From: Heterodera schachtii
Lineage: Eukaryota > Nematoda > Chromadorea > Rhabditida > Heteroderidae
Assembly (NCBI GenBank): GCA_023374025.1
Contig: SIJG01000046.1
Coordinates: 941,537 to 1,005,536, forward strand
Direction of reading: 5' to 3'
Length of the DNA: 64,000 bases
Below the pieces are notes generated by a model, which was not told the origin of the DNA, searched no databases, and saw nothing but the letters and a program-made list of their open reading frames with translations. Shown here one piece after another: positions 1-11,044 of the stretch (position 1 is the first letter of the stretch; each line of letters begins with the position of its first letter). Position numbers and translations under genes: made by a program.

Positions 1-3000
1 TCTCATGTATCCCTTCTCTTATTTCGAATTCACCAGAGCTTCGTGTAAAAAAAAGAGTTAGACATTTTAATAATTTTTTCAATGACAATATTCCACCTAA
101 AAATTTTGCAAGTGCAGAGAATCATCTCATGTATCCCTTCTTTTATTTCGGACTTCACCAGAGCTTCGTGTAAAAAAAGAGTTAGACATTTTAATAATTT
201 TTTAATGACAAATATTCCACCTAAAAAATTTGCAAGTGCAGAGAATCATCTCATGTATCCCTTCTCTTATTTCGGACTTCACCAGAGTTTCGTGTAAAAA
301 AAAGAGTTAGACATTTTTATAATTTTTTCCATGACAAATATTCCACCTAAAAAATTTGCAACTGCAGAGAATTATCTCATGTATCCCTTCTCTTATTTCG
401 GACTTCACCAGAGCTTCGTGTAAAAAAAGAGTTAGACATTTTAATAATTTTTTCCATGACAAATATTCCACCTAAAAAATTTGCAAGTGCAGAGAATTAT
501 CTCATGTATCCCTTCTCTTATTTCGGACTTCACCAGAGCTTCGTGTAAAAAAAGAGTTAGACATAATTTTTTCCATGACAAATATACCACCTAAAAAATT
601 TGCAAGTGCAGAGAATCATCTCATGTATCCCTTCTCTTATTTCGGACTTCACCAGAGCTTCGTGTAAAAAAAGAGTTAGACATTTTAATAATTTTTTCCA
701 TGACAAATATTCCACCTAAAAAATTTGCAAGTGCAGAGAATTATCTCATGTATCCCTTCTCTTATTTCGGACTTCACCAGAGCTTCGTGTAAAAAAAGAG
801 TTAGACATTTTAATAATTTTTTCCATGACAAATATTCAACCTAAAAAATTTGCAAATGCAGAGAATTATCTCATGTATCCCTTCTCTTATTTCGAACTTC
901 ACCAGAGCTTCGTGTAAAAAAAGAGTTAGACATTTTAATAATTTTTTCAATGACAATATTCCACCTAAAAAATTTTGCAAGTGCAGAGAATCATCTCATG
1001 TATCCCTTCTTTTATTTCGGACTTCACCAGAGCTTCGTGTAAAAAAAAGAGTTAGACATTTTAATAATTTTTTAATGACAAATATTCCACCTAAAAAATT
1101 TTGCAAGTGCAGAGAATCATCTCATGTATCCCTTCTCTTATTTCGGACTTCACCAGAGTTTCGTGTAAAAAAAGAGTAAGACATTTTTATAATTTTTTCC
1201 ATGACAAATATTCCACCTAAAAAATTTGCAAGTGCAGAGAATTATCTCATGTATCCCTTCTCTTATTTCGGACTTCACCAGAGCTTCGTGTAAAAAAAGA
1301 GTTAGACATTTTAATAATTTTTTCCATGACAAATATTCCACCTAAAAAATTTGCAAGTGCAGAGAATTATCTCATGTATCCCTTCTCTTATTTCGGACTT
1401 CACCAGAGCTTCGTGTAAAAAAAGAGTTAGACATAATTTTTTCCATGACAAATATACCACCTAAAAAATTTGCAAGTGCAGAGAATCATCTCATGTATCC
1501 CTTCTCTTATTTCGGACTTCACCAGAGCTTCGTGTAAAAAAAGAGTTAGACATTTTAATAATTTTTTCATTGACAAATATTCCACCTAAAAAATTTGCAA
1601 GTGCAGAGAATTATCTCATGTATCCCTTCTCTTATTTCGGACTTCACCAGAGCTTCGTGTAAAAAAAGAGTTAGACATTTTAATAATTTTTTCCATGACA
1701 AATATTCCACCTAAAAAATTTGCAAGTGCAGAGAATTATCTCATGTATCCCTTCTCTTATTTCGGACTTCACCAGAGCTTCGTGTAAAAAAAAGAGTTAG
1801 ACATAATTTTTTCCATGACAAATATACCACCTAAAAAATTTGCAAGTGCAGAGAATTATCTCATGTATCCCTTCTCTTATTTCGGACTTCACCAGAGCTT
1901 CGTGTAAAAAAAGAATTAGACATTTTAATAATTTTTTCCATGACAAATATTCCACTTAAAAAATTTGCAACTGCAGAGAATTATCTCATGTATCCCTTCT
2001 CTTATTTCGGACTTCACCAGAGCTTCGTGTAAAAAAAAGAGTTAGACATTTTAATAATTTTTTCCATTACAAATATTTCACCTAAAAAATTTGCAAGTGC
2101 AGAGAATTATCTCATGTATCCTTTCTCTTATTTCGGACTTCACCAGAGCTTCGTGTAAAAAAAAGAGTTAGACATTTTAATAATTTTTTCCATGACAAAT
2201 ATTCCACCTAAAAAATTTGCAAGTGCAGAGAATTATCTCATGTATCCCTTCTCTTATTTCGGACTTCACCAGAGCTTCGTGTAAAAAAAGAGTTAGACAT
2301 TTTAATAATTTTTTCCATGACAAATATTCCACCTAAAAAATTTGCAAGTGCAGAGAATTATCTCATGTATCCCTTCTCTTATTTCGGACTTCACCAGAGC
2401 TTCGTGTAAAAAAAAGAGTTAGACATTTTAATAATTTTTTCCATGACAAATATTCCACCTAAAAAATTTGCAAGTGCAGAGAATTATCTCATGTATCCCT
2501 TCTCTTATTTCGGACTTCACCAGAGCTTCGTGTAAAAAAAAGAGTTAGACATTTTAATAATTTTTTCCATGACAAATATTCCACCTAAAAAATTTGCAAG
2601 TGCAGAGAATTATCTCATGTATCCCTTCTCTTATTTCGGACTTCACCAGAGCTTCGTGTAAAAAAAGAGTTAGACATTTTAATAATTTTTTCCATGACAA
2701 TATTCCACCTAAAAAATTTGCAAGTGCAGAGAATTATCTCATGTATCCCTTCTCTTATTTCGGACTTCACCAGAGCTTCGTGTAAAAAAAAGAGTTAGAC
2801 ATTTTAATAATTTTTTCATGACAAATATTCCACCTAAAAAATTTTGCAAGTGCAGAGAATTATCTCATGTATCCCTTCTCTTATTTCGGACTTCACCAGA
2901 GCTTCGTGTAAAAAAAGAGTTAGACATTTTTATAATTTTTTCCATGACAAATATTCCACCTAAAAAATTTGCAAGTGCAGAGAATTATCTCATGTATCCC

Positions 3001-3372
3001 TTCTCTTATTTCGGACTTCACCAGAGCTTCGTGTAAAAAAAGAGTTAGACATTTTAATAATTTTTTCCATGACAAATATTCCACCTAAAAAATTTGCAAG
3101 TGCAGAGAATTATCTCATGTATCCCTTCTCTTATTTCGGACTTCACCAGAGCTTCGTGTAAAAAAAAGAGAGACATAATTTTTTCCATGACAAATATACC
3201 ACCTAAAAAATTTGCAAGTGCAGAGAATTATCTCATGTATCCCTTCTCTTATTTCGGACTTCACCAGAGCTTCGTGTAAAAAAAGAGTTAGACATTTTAA
3301 TAATTTTTTCATTGACAAATATTCCACCTAAAAAATTTGCAAGTGCAGAGAATTATCTCATGTATCCCTTCT
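1..3372 (+). repeat. 125-bp satellite array, + orientation (left block)
   Basis: Head-to-tail repeats fill this block; successive TCTCATGTATCC landmarks at 375 and 500 are 125 bp apart, giving about 27 monomers. A monomer contains, in order, a TCTCATGTATCCC motif, a CTTCACCAGAGCTTCGTG motif, an A7-A9 run, an ATTTTAATAATTTTTT stretch and a TTTGCAAGTGCAGAGAAT motif. A recurrent variant lacks 6 bp (ACATAATTTTTT instead of ACATTTTAATAATTTTTT) and always carries ATACCACC for ATTCCACC. Monomer types recur in the same order at 1 and 869, which shows a higher-order unit of about 868 bp (7 monomers). The array runs off the left edge. Short open frames crossing monomers are by-products of the repeat. 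Function unknown; pericentromeric or subtelomeric heterochromatin is possible but not shown. Confidence 0.97.
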
Positions 3373-3455
3373 TTGTAATGGATTGAAGCGAACAAATTAA
3401 AGTGAATTGGTGAGTGTATTTTGGCCATAACACCGCACACTCGACTACGGCGGCC

Positions 3456-3607
3456 AGTAGGTGGGGCGAGACTACGGGCTACGGAAGAAATCCGCGCGTG
3501 ATCCGCAGGCGGTTGACTGATTGGCGGGGGCCCTTCGGGCCCCCGCAGTCAACCGCCTGTTTCGCTCGTCAGACTGCTTCCTCCGCCCTCCGTCTTGCCC
3601 CACTACT
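3456..3607. repeat. GC-rich imperfect hairpin, copy 1
   Basis: A 152-bp foldback much richer in G+C than its surroundings. The core at 3506-3559 pairs CAGGCGGTTGACT with AGTCAACCGCCTG and CGGGGGCCC with GGGCCCCCG around a TTC loop. The outer arms pair AGTAGGTGGGGCGAGAC with a near-complement at 3591-3607 with several bulges. A second small hairpin, GGGCGC-TGC-GCGCCC, lies at 3636-3650. It could be a small foldback transposon end, a structured RNA or a remnant of a GC-rich element. No promoter or tRNA boxes were seen. Confidence 0.85.
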
Positions 3608-4131
3608 TGCTCCGTCTTCGCATGCTCGCTAAGGCGGGCGCTGCGCGCCCTCAGAAATGGATTCCTGGCAATTACATTGCATTTTTGTGAGTTTTAAGGC
3701 TTTGGACGGTTCAGTCCCACAGCCATTTGGCCACTTCAGTCCCGGACCCATAACTCAGCCCAAAATGGTTTCCGCCAAAAAATTCTTTCAGATTCGTGCA
3801 TTAAAGACCGAGAGGCGTCGAATGATATATCATTCGTCCAATTCGGTGAGGTACTAGTATTCTTCAATTTTACCGTTTTTGGGAATAAATCCATATTTCT
3901 CCATTTTTGTGTTATTAGTCCATATTTCGACCATTTTTGGCAAATTTTCACTATAAAAATGCAAAAAAAGCGAAAAATACACCCCAAAAGATGGACTTTT
4001 TGGAAATTTTTAAAAATTACAGCCCAAAAAATCCGAAAAATTTGACTTTTCGTCGTCATTTTTAATAAATATTTTTGCCATTTTTGTGAACCTTTCATTT
4101 TTTTTAAATGAGAATTTTTTTTTGAAATTTT

Positions 4132-4663
4132 GACAAACTTGGAAATATTTTTTTACGATGGACGACAATAAAATTTGCATTTTTATGTTTTAAATCCATT
4201 TTTTGGTTGTTTGCTTTTTAGTCCATATTTCGGGCTTTTTTAGTCGATATTTTATGTCCATATTTGCCTTTTTATAGTCCATATAATTTACAACCCTAAT
4301 AATGACTGAAATTAAATTTTTCTCACAAAGCAGAGCCGGATTAATTCTCCCAGATATAATCAAGTTTTTTGTTATTTAGCAAAAATTTTTGATTTGAATA
4401 AAATTTTTAGGAAAAAATTATTAAAAAAAAAATCGGAATCGTAATCGGAATCGCAATTAATCGGATTTTGGGCCATAATCGTAATCGGTTTTAAAACCGT
4501 ATCGGATTTTTGGCCATAATCGGAATCGGCGATTTAATCGGAATCGGATTTTGTCTGGCTCGGCACATCCCTGATGTATAATACAATAAACATATTATTG
4601 AAAAAATTCTAAAAAATTTTATGTTCTTTATATAAATTTTAAGCCTAATGAAGACCTAATATT
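4132..4663. mobile_element. 532-bp insert splitting the left arm of the inverted repeat
   Basis: The right arm (5844-6478) has no counterpart to this stretch and so acts as the empty site. The insert is bracketed by the 7-mer AAATTTT (4125-4131 and 4664-4670). Inside are several degenerate copies of AGTCCATATTT (4220-4290), then an ATCGGAATCGG-rich stretch (4430-4556) that ends in GGCTCGGCACATCCCTG. Read in reverse, that end starts CAGGGATGTG, similar to termini of hAT-type non-autonomous elements. It may be two small elements side by side. No coding capacity. Confidence 0.6.
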
Positions 4664-6478
4664 AAATTTTAAAAAAAAGTTTTCGAAGCAAAAAAAAAAC
4701 AAAAAAAAATATGAAATATCCCAATTGGGCAACAACAGTTCTAATTTGGCAAGAATGAAAAATTAACTATTAATACAAATGAATATTTAAACGGTTAAAT
4801 AAGTTATATGACTTATAAAGAATTACAAAATAAAAATTTTATAATCATAAAAAGTGTTTTTGATTTTTTTAAATAATTTTTATAACAAATTATCAATAAA
4901 AAAATAATAAATAAGTGATATATATACATAATCTTTTTAATTAACGGACAATACTAATTATTTAAATTTCTAATATTATTTATTCGTAAAAAAAAATTGG
5001 GAATTTTATGTAAGAAAAATCGCGAAATATGTAAATAAAATATGAATAAAAAAGTGCTAAAATATGTATGAAAATGTACTAAAATCCCCATTATTTACTA
5101 AATACGTAAATAAAAATTTTAAATAGTTTTTTTTTGCAAAAAAAATACAGCAGCTAATTTAATAGAAAAATTATAATTAAAAATAGCCTACAGAAAATGC
5201 GCAAAATGTGAGCTGAACAAGATAATTTTTTATGGAAAAGAAATTAAAAAAAGCGAAAACTTAATTATTAAATATTAAAGTTAAAAAAATGAATGAAAGG
5301 ATTAACAGCATGTAATTTAATTTTAGAGATTTTAATAAAAAAATTTATAAAGAGAATTTAAATATAATATACAATTATAAATATAAATGGACGTAATGAA
5401 TTGAAAAGTATTTAATTAATTTTGTTAAAATAAGTAATTCATGATATCGATGATTGTAAAGCGTATAAAATTAATTAATTATTAATGGAGCAACACTAAT
5501 AATGCATTGCTAAATTATTTATTATTTAAAATAAATGTAAGCAATAAAATAGGAAGATATAATTAAATTTACAAAACAGAAAATTAAATTAATTTTTTTG
5601 ATTTATTTAAATTTTAAAGTTTTAAATTTGATTATTTCATTTAAAAATTTTATTGCTGTTGTGTATTAAGGCTCCGGTCGTTCCAAGTCAATAAATGCAT
5701 TAAAATTTTTCTTTATTATTTAAAACAATTTAATTGATGTATATTGAATTTTTATACCACTAAATCATTAACTAAATTTAAAAATTCATCTTTGAATTGA
5801 AATTGATTTTAAAAGGCAATAAAATATATTTTCATCGTTTTAACTTTTTATGATTATAAAATTTTTATTTTGTAATTCTTTATAAGTCATATAACTTATT
5901 TAACCGTTTAAATATTCATTTGTATTAATAGTTAATTTTTCATTCTTGCCAAATTAGAACTGTTGTTGCCCAATTGGGATATTTCATATTTTTTTTTGTT
6001 TTTTTTTTGCTTCGAAAACTTTTTTTTAAAATTTAAAAAATTCTCATTTAAAAAAAATGAAAGGTTCACAAAAATGGCAAAAATATTTATTAAAAATGAC
6101 GACGAAAAGTCAAATTTTTCGGATTTTTTGGGCTGTAATTTTTAAAAATTTCCAAAAAGTCCATCTTTTGGGGTGTATTTTTCGCTTTTTTTGCATTTTT
6201 ATAGTGAAAATTTGCCAAAAATGGTCGAAATATGGACTAATAACACAAAAATGGAGAAATATGGATTTATTCCCAAAAACGGTAAAATTGAAGAATACTA
6301 GTACCTCACCGAATTGGACGAATGATATATCATTCGACGCCTCTCGGTCTTTAATGCACGAATCTGAAAGAATTTTTTGGCGGAAACCATTTTGGGCTGA
6401 GTTATGGGTCCGGGACTGAAGTGGCCAAATGGCTGTGGGACTGAACCGTCCAAAGCCTTAAAACTCACAAAAATGCAA

Positions 6479-8180
6479 TCCCTTCTCTTATTTCGGACTT
6501 CACCAGAGCTTCGTGTAAAAAAAGAGTTAGACATTTTAATAATTTTTTCCATGACAAATATTCCACCTAAAAAATTTGCAAGTGCAGAGAATTATCTCAT
6601 GTATCCCTTCTCTTATTTCGGACTTCACCAGAGCTTCGTGTAAAAAAAAGAGTTAGACATAATTTTTTCCATGACAAATATACCACCTAAAAAATTTGCA
6701 AGTGCAGAGAATTATCTCATGTATCCCTTCTCTTATTTCGGACTTCACCAGAGCTTCGTGTAAAAAAAGAATTAGACATTTTAATAATTTTTTCCATGAC
6801 AAATATTCCACTTAAAAAATTTGCAAGTGCAGAGAATTATCTCATGTATCCCTTCTCTTATTTCGGACTTCACCAGAGCTTCGTGTAAAAAAAAGAGTTA
6901 GACATTTTAATAATTTTTTCCATTACAAATATTTCACCTAAAAAATTTGCAAGTGCAGAGAATTATCTCATGTATCCTTTCTCTTATTTCGGACTTCACC
7001 AGAGCTTCGTGTAAAAAAAAGAGTTAGACATTTTAATAATTTTTTCCATGACAAATATTCAACCTAAAAAATTTGCAAATGCAGAGAATTATCTCATGTA
7101 TCCCTTCTCTTATTTCGGACTTCACCAGAGCTTCGTGTAAAAAAAAGAGTTAGACATTTTAATAATTTTTTCAATGACAAATATTCCACCTAAAAAATTT
7201 TGCAAGTGCAGAGAATCATCTCATGTATCCCTTCTCTTATTTCGGACTTCACCAGAGCTTCGTGTAAAAAAAAGAGTTAGACATTTTTTATCTCATGTAT
7301 CCCTTCTCTTATTTCGGACTTCACCAGAGCTTCGTGTAAAAAAAAAGAGTTAGACATTTTAATAATTTTTTCCATGACAAATATTCAACCTAAAAAATTT
7401 GCAAATGCAGAGAATTATCTCATGTATCCCTTCTCTTATTTCGAACTTCACCAGAGCTTCGTGTAAAAAAAAGAGTTAGACATTTTAATAATTTTTTCAA
7501 TGACAATATTCCACCTAAAAAATTTTGCAAGTGCAGAGAATCATCTCATGTATCCCTTCTTTTATTTCGGACTTCACCAGAGCTTCGTGTAAAAAAAAGA
7601 GTTAGACATTTTAATAATTTTTTAATGACAAATATTCCACCTAAAAAATTTTGCAAGTGCAGAGAATCATCTCATGTATCCCTTCTCTTATTTCGGACTT
7701 CACCAGAGTTTCGTGTAAAAAAAAGAGTTAGACATTTTTATAATTTTTTCCATGACAAATATTCCACCTAAAAAATTTGCAAGTGCAGAGAATTATCTCA
7801 TGTATCCCTTCTCTTATTTCGGACTTCACCAGAGCTTCGTGTAAAAAAAGAGTTAGACATTTTAATAATTTTTTCCATGACAAATATTCCACCTAAAAAA
7901 TTTGCAAGTGCAGAGAATTATCTCATGTATCCCTTCTCTTATTTCGGACTTCACCAGAGCTTCGTGTAAAAAAAAGAGAGACATAATTTTTTCCATGACA
8001 AATATACCACCTAAAAAATTTGCAAGTGCAGAGAATTATCTCATGTATCCCTTCTCTTATTTCGGACTTCACCAGAGCTTCGTGTAAAAAAAGAGTTAGA
8101 CATTTTAATAATTTTTTCATTGACAAATATTCCACCTAAAAAATTTGCAAGTGCAGAGAATTATCTCATGTATCCCTTCT
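6479..8180 (+). repeat. 125-bp satellite array, + orientation (second block)
   Basis: Same monomer and orientation as the left block, about 13-14 copies. An irregular junction near 7286 shows ACATTTTT running straight into TATCTCATGTATCC, skipping most of a monomer. The 7430-8180 part repeats the order of variants seen from 869 onward (CAATGACAATATT, then a TTTTATTTCGG type, then a GAGTTTCGTG type). The block ends at the same TCCCTTCT boundary as at 3372. Confidence 0.97.
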
Positions 8181-11044
8181 TTGTAATGGATTGAAGCGAA
8201 CAAATTAAAGTGAATTGGTGAGTGTATTTTGGCCATAACACCGCACACTCGACTACGGCGGCCAGTAGGTGGGGCGAGACTACGGGCTACGGAAGAAATC
8301 CGCGCGTGATCCGCAGGCGGTTGACTGATTGGCGGGGGCCCTTCGGGCCCCCGCAGTCAACCGCCTGTTTCGCTCGTCAGACTGCTTCCTCCGCCCTCCG
8401 TCTTGCCCCACTACTTGCTCCGTCTTCGCATGCTCGCTAAGGCGGGCGCTGCGCGCCCTCAGAAATGGATTCCTGGCAATTACATTGCATTTTTGTGAGT
8501 TTTAAGGTTTTGGACGGTTCAGTCCCACAGCCATTTGGCCACTTCAGTCCCGGACCCATAACTCAGCCCAAAATGGTTTCCGCCAAAAAATTCTTTCAGA
8601 TTCGTGCATTAAAGACCGAGAGGCGTCGAATGATATATCATTCGTCCAATTCGGTGAGGTACTAGTATTCTTCAATTTTACCGTTTTTGGGAATAAATCC
8701 ATATTTCTCCATTTTTGTGTTATTAGTCCATATTTCGACCATTTTTGGCAAATTTTCACTATAAAAATGCAAAAAAAAGCGAAAAATACACCCCAAAAGA
8801 TGGACTTTTTGGAAATTTTTAAAAATTACAGCCCAAAAAATCCGAAAAATTTGACTTTTCGTCGTCATTTTTAATAAATATTTTTGCCATTTTTGTGAAC
8901 CTTTCATTTTTTTTAAATGAGAATTTTTTTTTGAAATTTTGACAAACTTGGAAATATTTTTTTACGATGGACGACAATAAAATTTGCATTTTTATGTTTT
9001 AAATCCATTTTTTGGTTGTTTGCTTTTTAGTCCATATTTCGGGCTTTTTTAGTCCATATTTTATGTCCATATTTGCCTTTTTATAGTCCATATAATTTAC
9101 AACCCTAATAATGACTGAAATTAAATTTTTCTCACAAAGCAGAGCCGGATTAATTCTCCCAGATATAATCAAGTTTTTTGTTATTTAGCAAAAATTTTTG
9201 ATTTGAATAAAATTTTTAGGAAAAAATTATTAAAAAAAAAATCGGAATCGTAATCGGAATCGCAATTAATCGGATTTTGGGCCATAATCGTAATCGGTTT
9301 TAAAACCGTATCGGATTTTTGGCCATAATCGGAATCGGCGATTTAATCGGAATCGGATTTTGTCTGGCTCGGCACATCCCTGATGTATAATACAATAAAC
9401 ATATTATTGAAAAAATTCTAAAAAATTTTATGTTCTTTATATAAATTTTAAGCCTAATGAAGACCTAATATTAAATTTTAAAAAAAAGTTTTCGAAGCAA
9501 AAAAAAAACAAAAAAAAATATGAAATATCCCAATTGGGCAACAACAGTTCTAATTTGGCAAGAATGAAAAATTAACTATTAATACAAATGAATATTTAAA
9601 CGGTTAAATAAGTTATATGACTTATAAAGAATTACAAAATAAAAATTTTATAATCATAAAAAGTGTTTTTGATTTTTTTAAATAATTTTTATAACAAATT
9701 ATCAATAAAAAAATAATAAATAAGTGATATATATACATAATCTTTTTAATTAACGGACAATACTAATTATTTAAATTTCTAATATTATTTATTCGTAAAA
9801 AAAAATTGGGAATTTTATGTAAGAAAAATCGCGAAATATGTAAATAAAATATGAATAAAAAAGTGCTAAAATATGTATGAAAATGTACTAAAATCCCCAT
9901 TATTTACTAAATACGTAAATAAAAATTTTAAATAGTTTTTTTTTGCAAAAAAAATACAGCAGCTAATTTAATAGAAAAATTATAATTAAAAATAGCCTAC
10001 AGAAAATGCGCAAAATGTGAGCTGAACAAGATAATTTTTTATGGAAAAGAAATTAAAAAAAGCGAAAACTTAATTATTAAATATTAAAGTTAAAAAAATG
10101 AATGAAAGGATTAACAGCATGTAATTTAATTTTAGAGATTTTAATAAAAAAATTTATAAAGAGAATTTAAATATAATATACAATTATAAATATAAATGGA
10201 CGTAATGAATTGAAAAGTATTTAATTAATTTTGTTAAAATAAGTAATTCATGATATCGATGATTGTAAAGCGTATAAAATTAATTAATTATTAATGGAGC
10301 AACACTAATAATGCATTGCTAAATTATTTATTATTTAAAATAAATGTAAGCAATAAAATAGGAAGATATAATTAAATTTACAAAACAGAAAATTAAATTA
10401 ATTTTTTTGATTTATTTAAATTTTAAAGTTTTAAATTTGATTATTTCATTTAAAAATTTTATTGCTGTTGTGTATTAAGGCTCCGGTCGTTCCAAGTCAA
10501 TAAATGCATTAAAATTTTTCTTTATTATTTAAAACAATTTAATTGATGTATATTGAATTTTTATACCACTAAATCATTAACTAAATTTAAAAATTCATCT
10601 TTGAATTGAAATTGATTTTAAAAGGCAATAAAATATATTTTCATCGTTTTAACTTTTTATGATTATAAAATTTTTATTTTGTAATTCTTTATAAGTCATA
10701 TAACTTATTTAACCGTTTAAATATTCATTTGTATTAATAGTTAATTTTTCATTCTTGCCAAATTAGAACTGTTGTTGCCCAATTGGGATATTTCATATTT
10801 TTTTTTGTTTTTTTTTTGCTTCGAAAACTTTTTTTTAAAATTTAAAAAATTCTCATTTAAAAAAAATGAAAGGTTCACAAAAATGGCAAAAATATTTATT
10901 AAAAATGACGACGAAAAGTCAAATTTTTCGGATTTTTTGGGCTGTAATTTTTAAAAATTTCCAAAAAGTCCATCTTTTGGGGTGTATTTTTCGCTTTTTT
11001 TGCATTTTTATAGTGAAAATTTGCCAAAAATGGTCGAAATATGG
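8181..11044. mobile_element. Composite inverted-repeat insertion, copy 2, right end lost
   Basis: Copy of 3373-6235 shifted by 4808-4809 bp and nearly identical; visible differences are single bases and run lengths (for example AGTCGATATT at 4242 versus AGTCCATATT here). It keeps the GC-rich hairpin, the left arm with its 532-bp insert, and the core. The right arm stops at 11044, losing the last 243 bp including the terminal TTGCATTTTTGTG. Sequence then passes straight into satellite of the opposite orientation. Satellite plus insertion therefore form a 4.8-kb tandem duplication whose distal end was cut by an inversion-type event. Confidence 0.9.
8264..8415. repeat. GC-rich imperfect hairpin, copy 2
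   Basis: Same sequence and structure as 3456-3607, displaced by 4808 bp with the duplication. No change is visible in the stem core. Confidence 0.85.

Larger units (their letters stand above)
3373..6478. mobile_element. Composite inverted-repeat insertion in the satellite (copy 1)
   Basis: The satellite stops inside one monomer and resumes at 6479. The 8-mer TCCCTTCT lies on both sides (3365-3372 and 6479-6486), as an 8-bp target duplication would. The first 300 bp hold a GC-rich hairpin. From 3677 a long inverted repeat begins: 3677-4131 plus 4664-4854 pair with the uninterrupted right arm 5844-6478 (about 635 bp). The left arm is split by a 532-bp insert. The AT-rich core (4855-5843) has no long open frame. 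Termini read TTGCATTTTTGTGAG inward from both sides of the 3677-6478 part. Eight-base duplications are typical of hAT and P-like elements, but there is no transposase and the class is inference. The 60-120 residue open frames in the arms are mirror images of each other and not genes. Confidence 0.8.

Noticed and set aside
82..3327. Many 60-110 residue open frames in the satellite (both strands)
   Set aside because: They repeat with the 125-bp monomer, shift frame with small indels and exist on both strands; products of repetition.
3414..3632. 72-residue open frame over the GC hairpin (and its copy at 8222-8440)
   Set aside because: Low stop density comes from GC-rich palindromic sequence; it only reads through the hairpin and has no domain.
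4331..4572. A single hAT MITE bounded by CAGAGCCGG and ACATCCCTG
   Set aside because: The two ends do not match each other beyond CAG-G and the flanking 8-mers differ, so they are not ends of one element.
6057..6419. 120-residue frame in the right inverted-repeat arm (also 3736-4098 on the minus strand)
   Set aside because: Identical because the arms are inverted copies; in copy 2 (8544-8907) an extra A in a homopolymer breaks it, which argues against coding.
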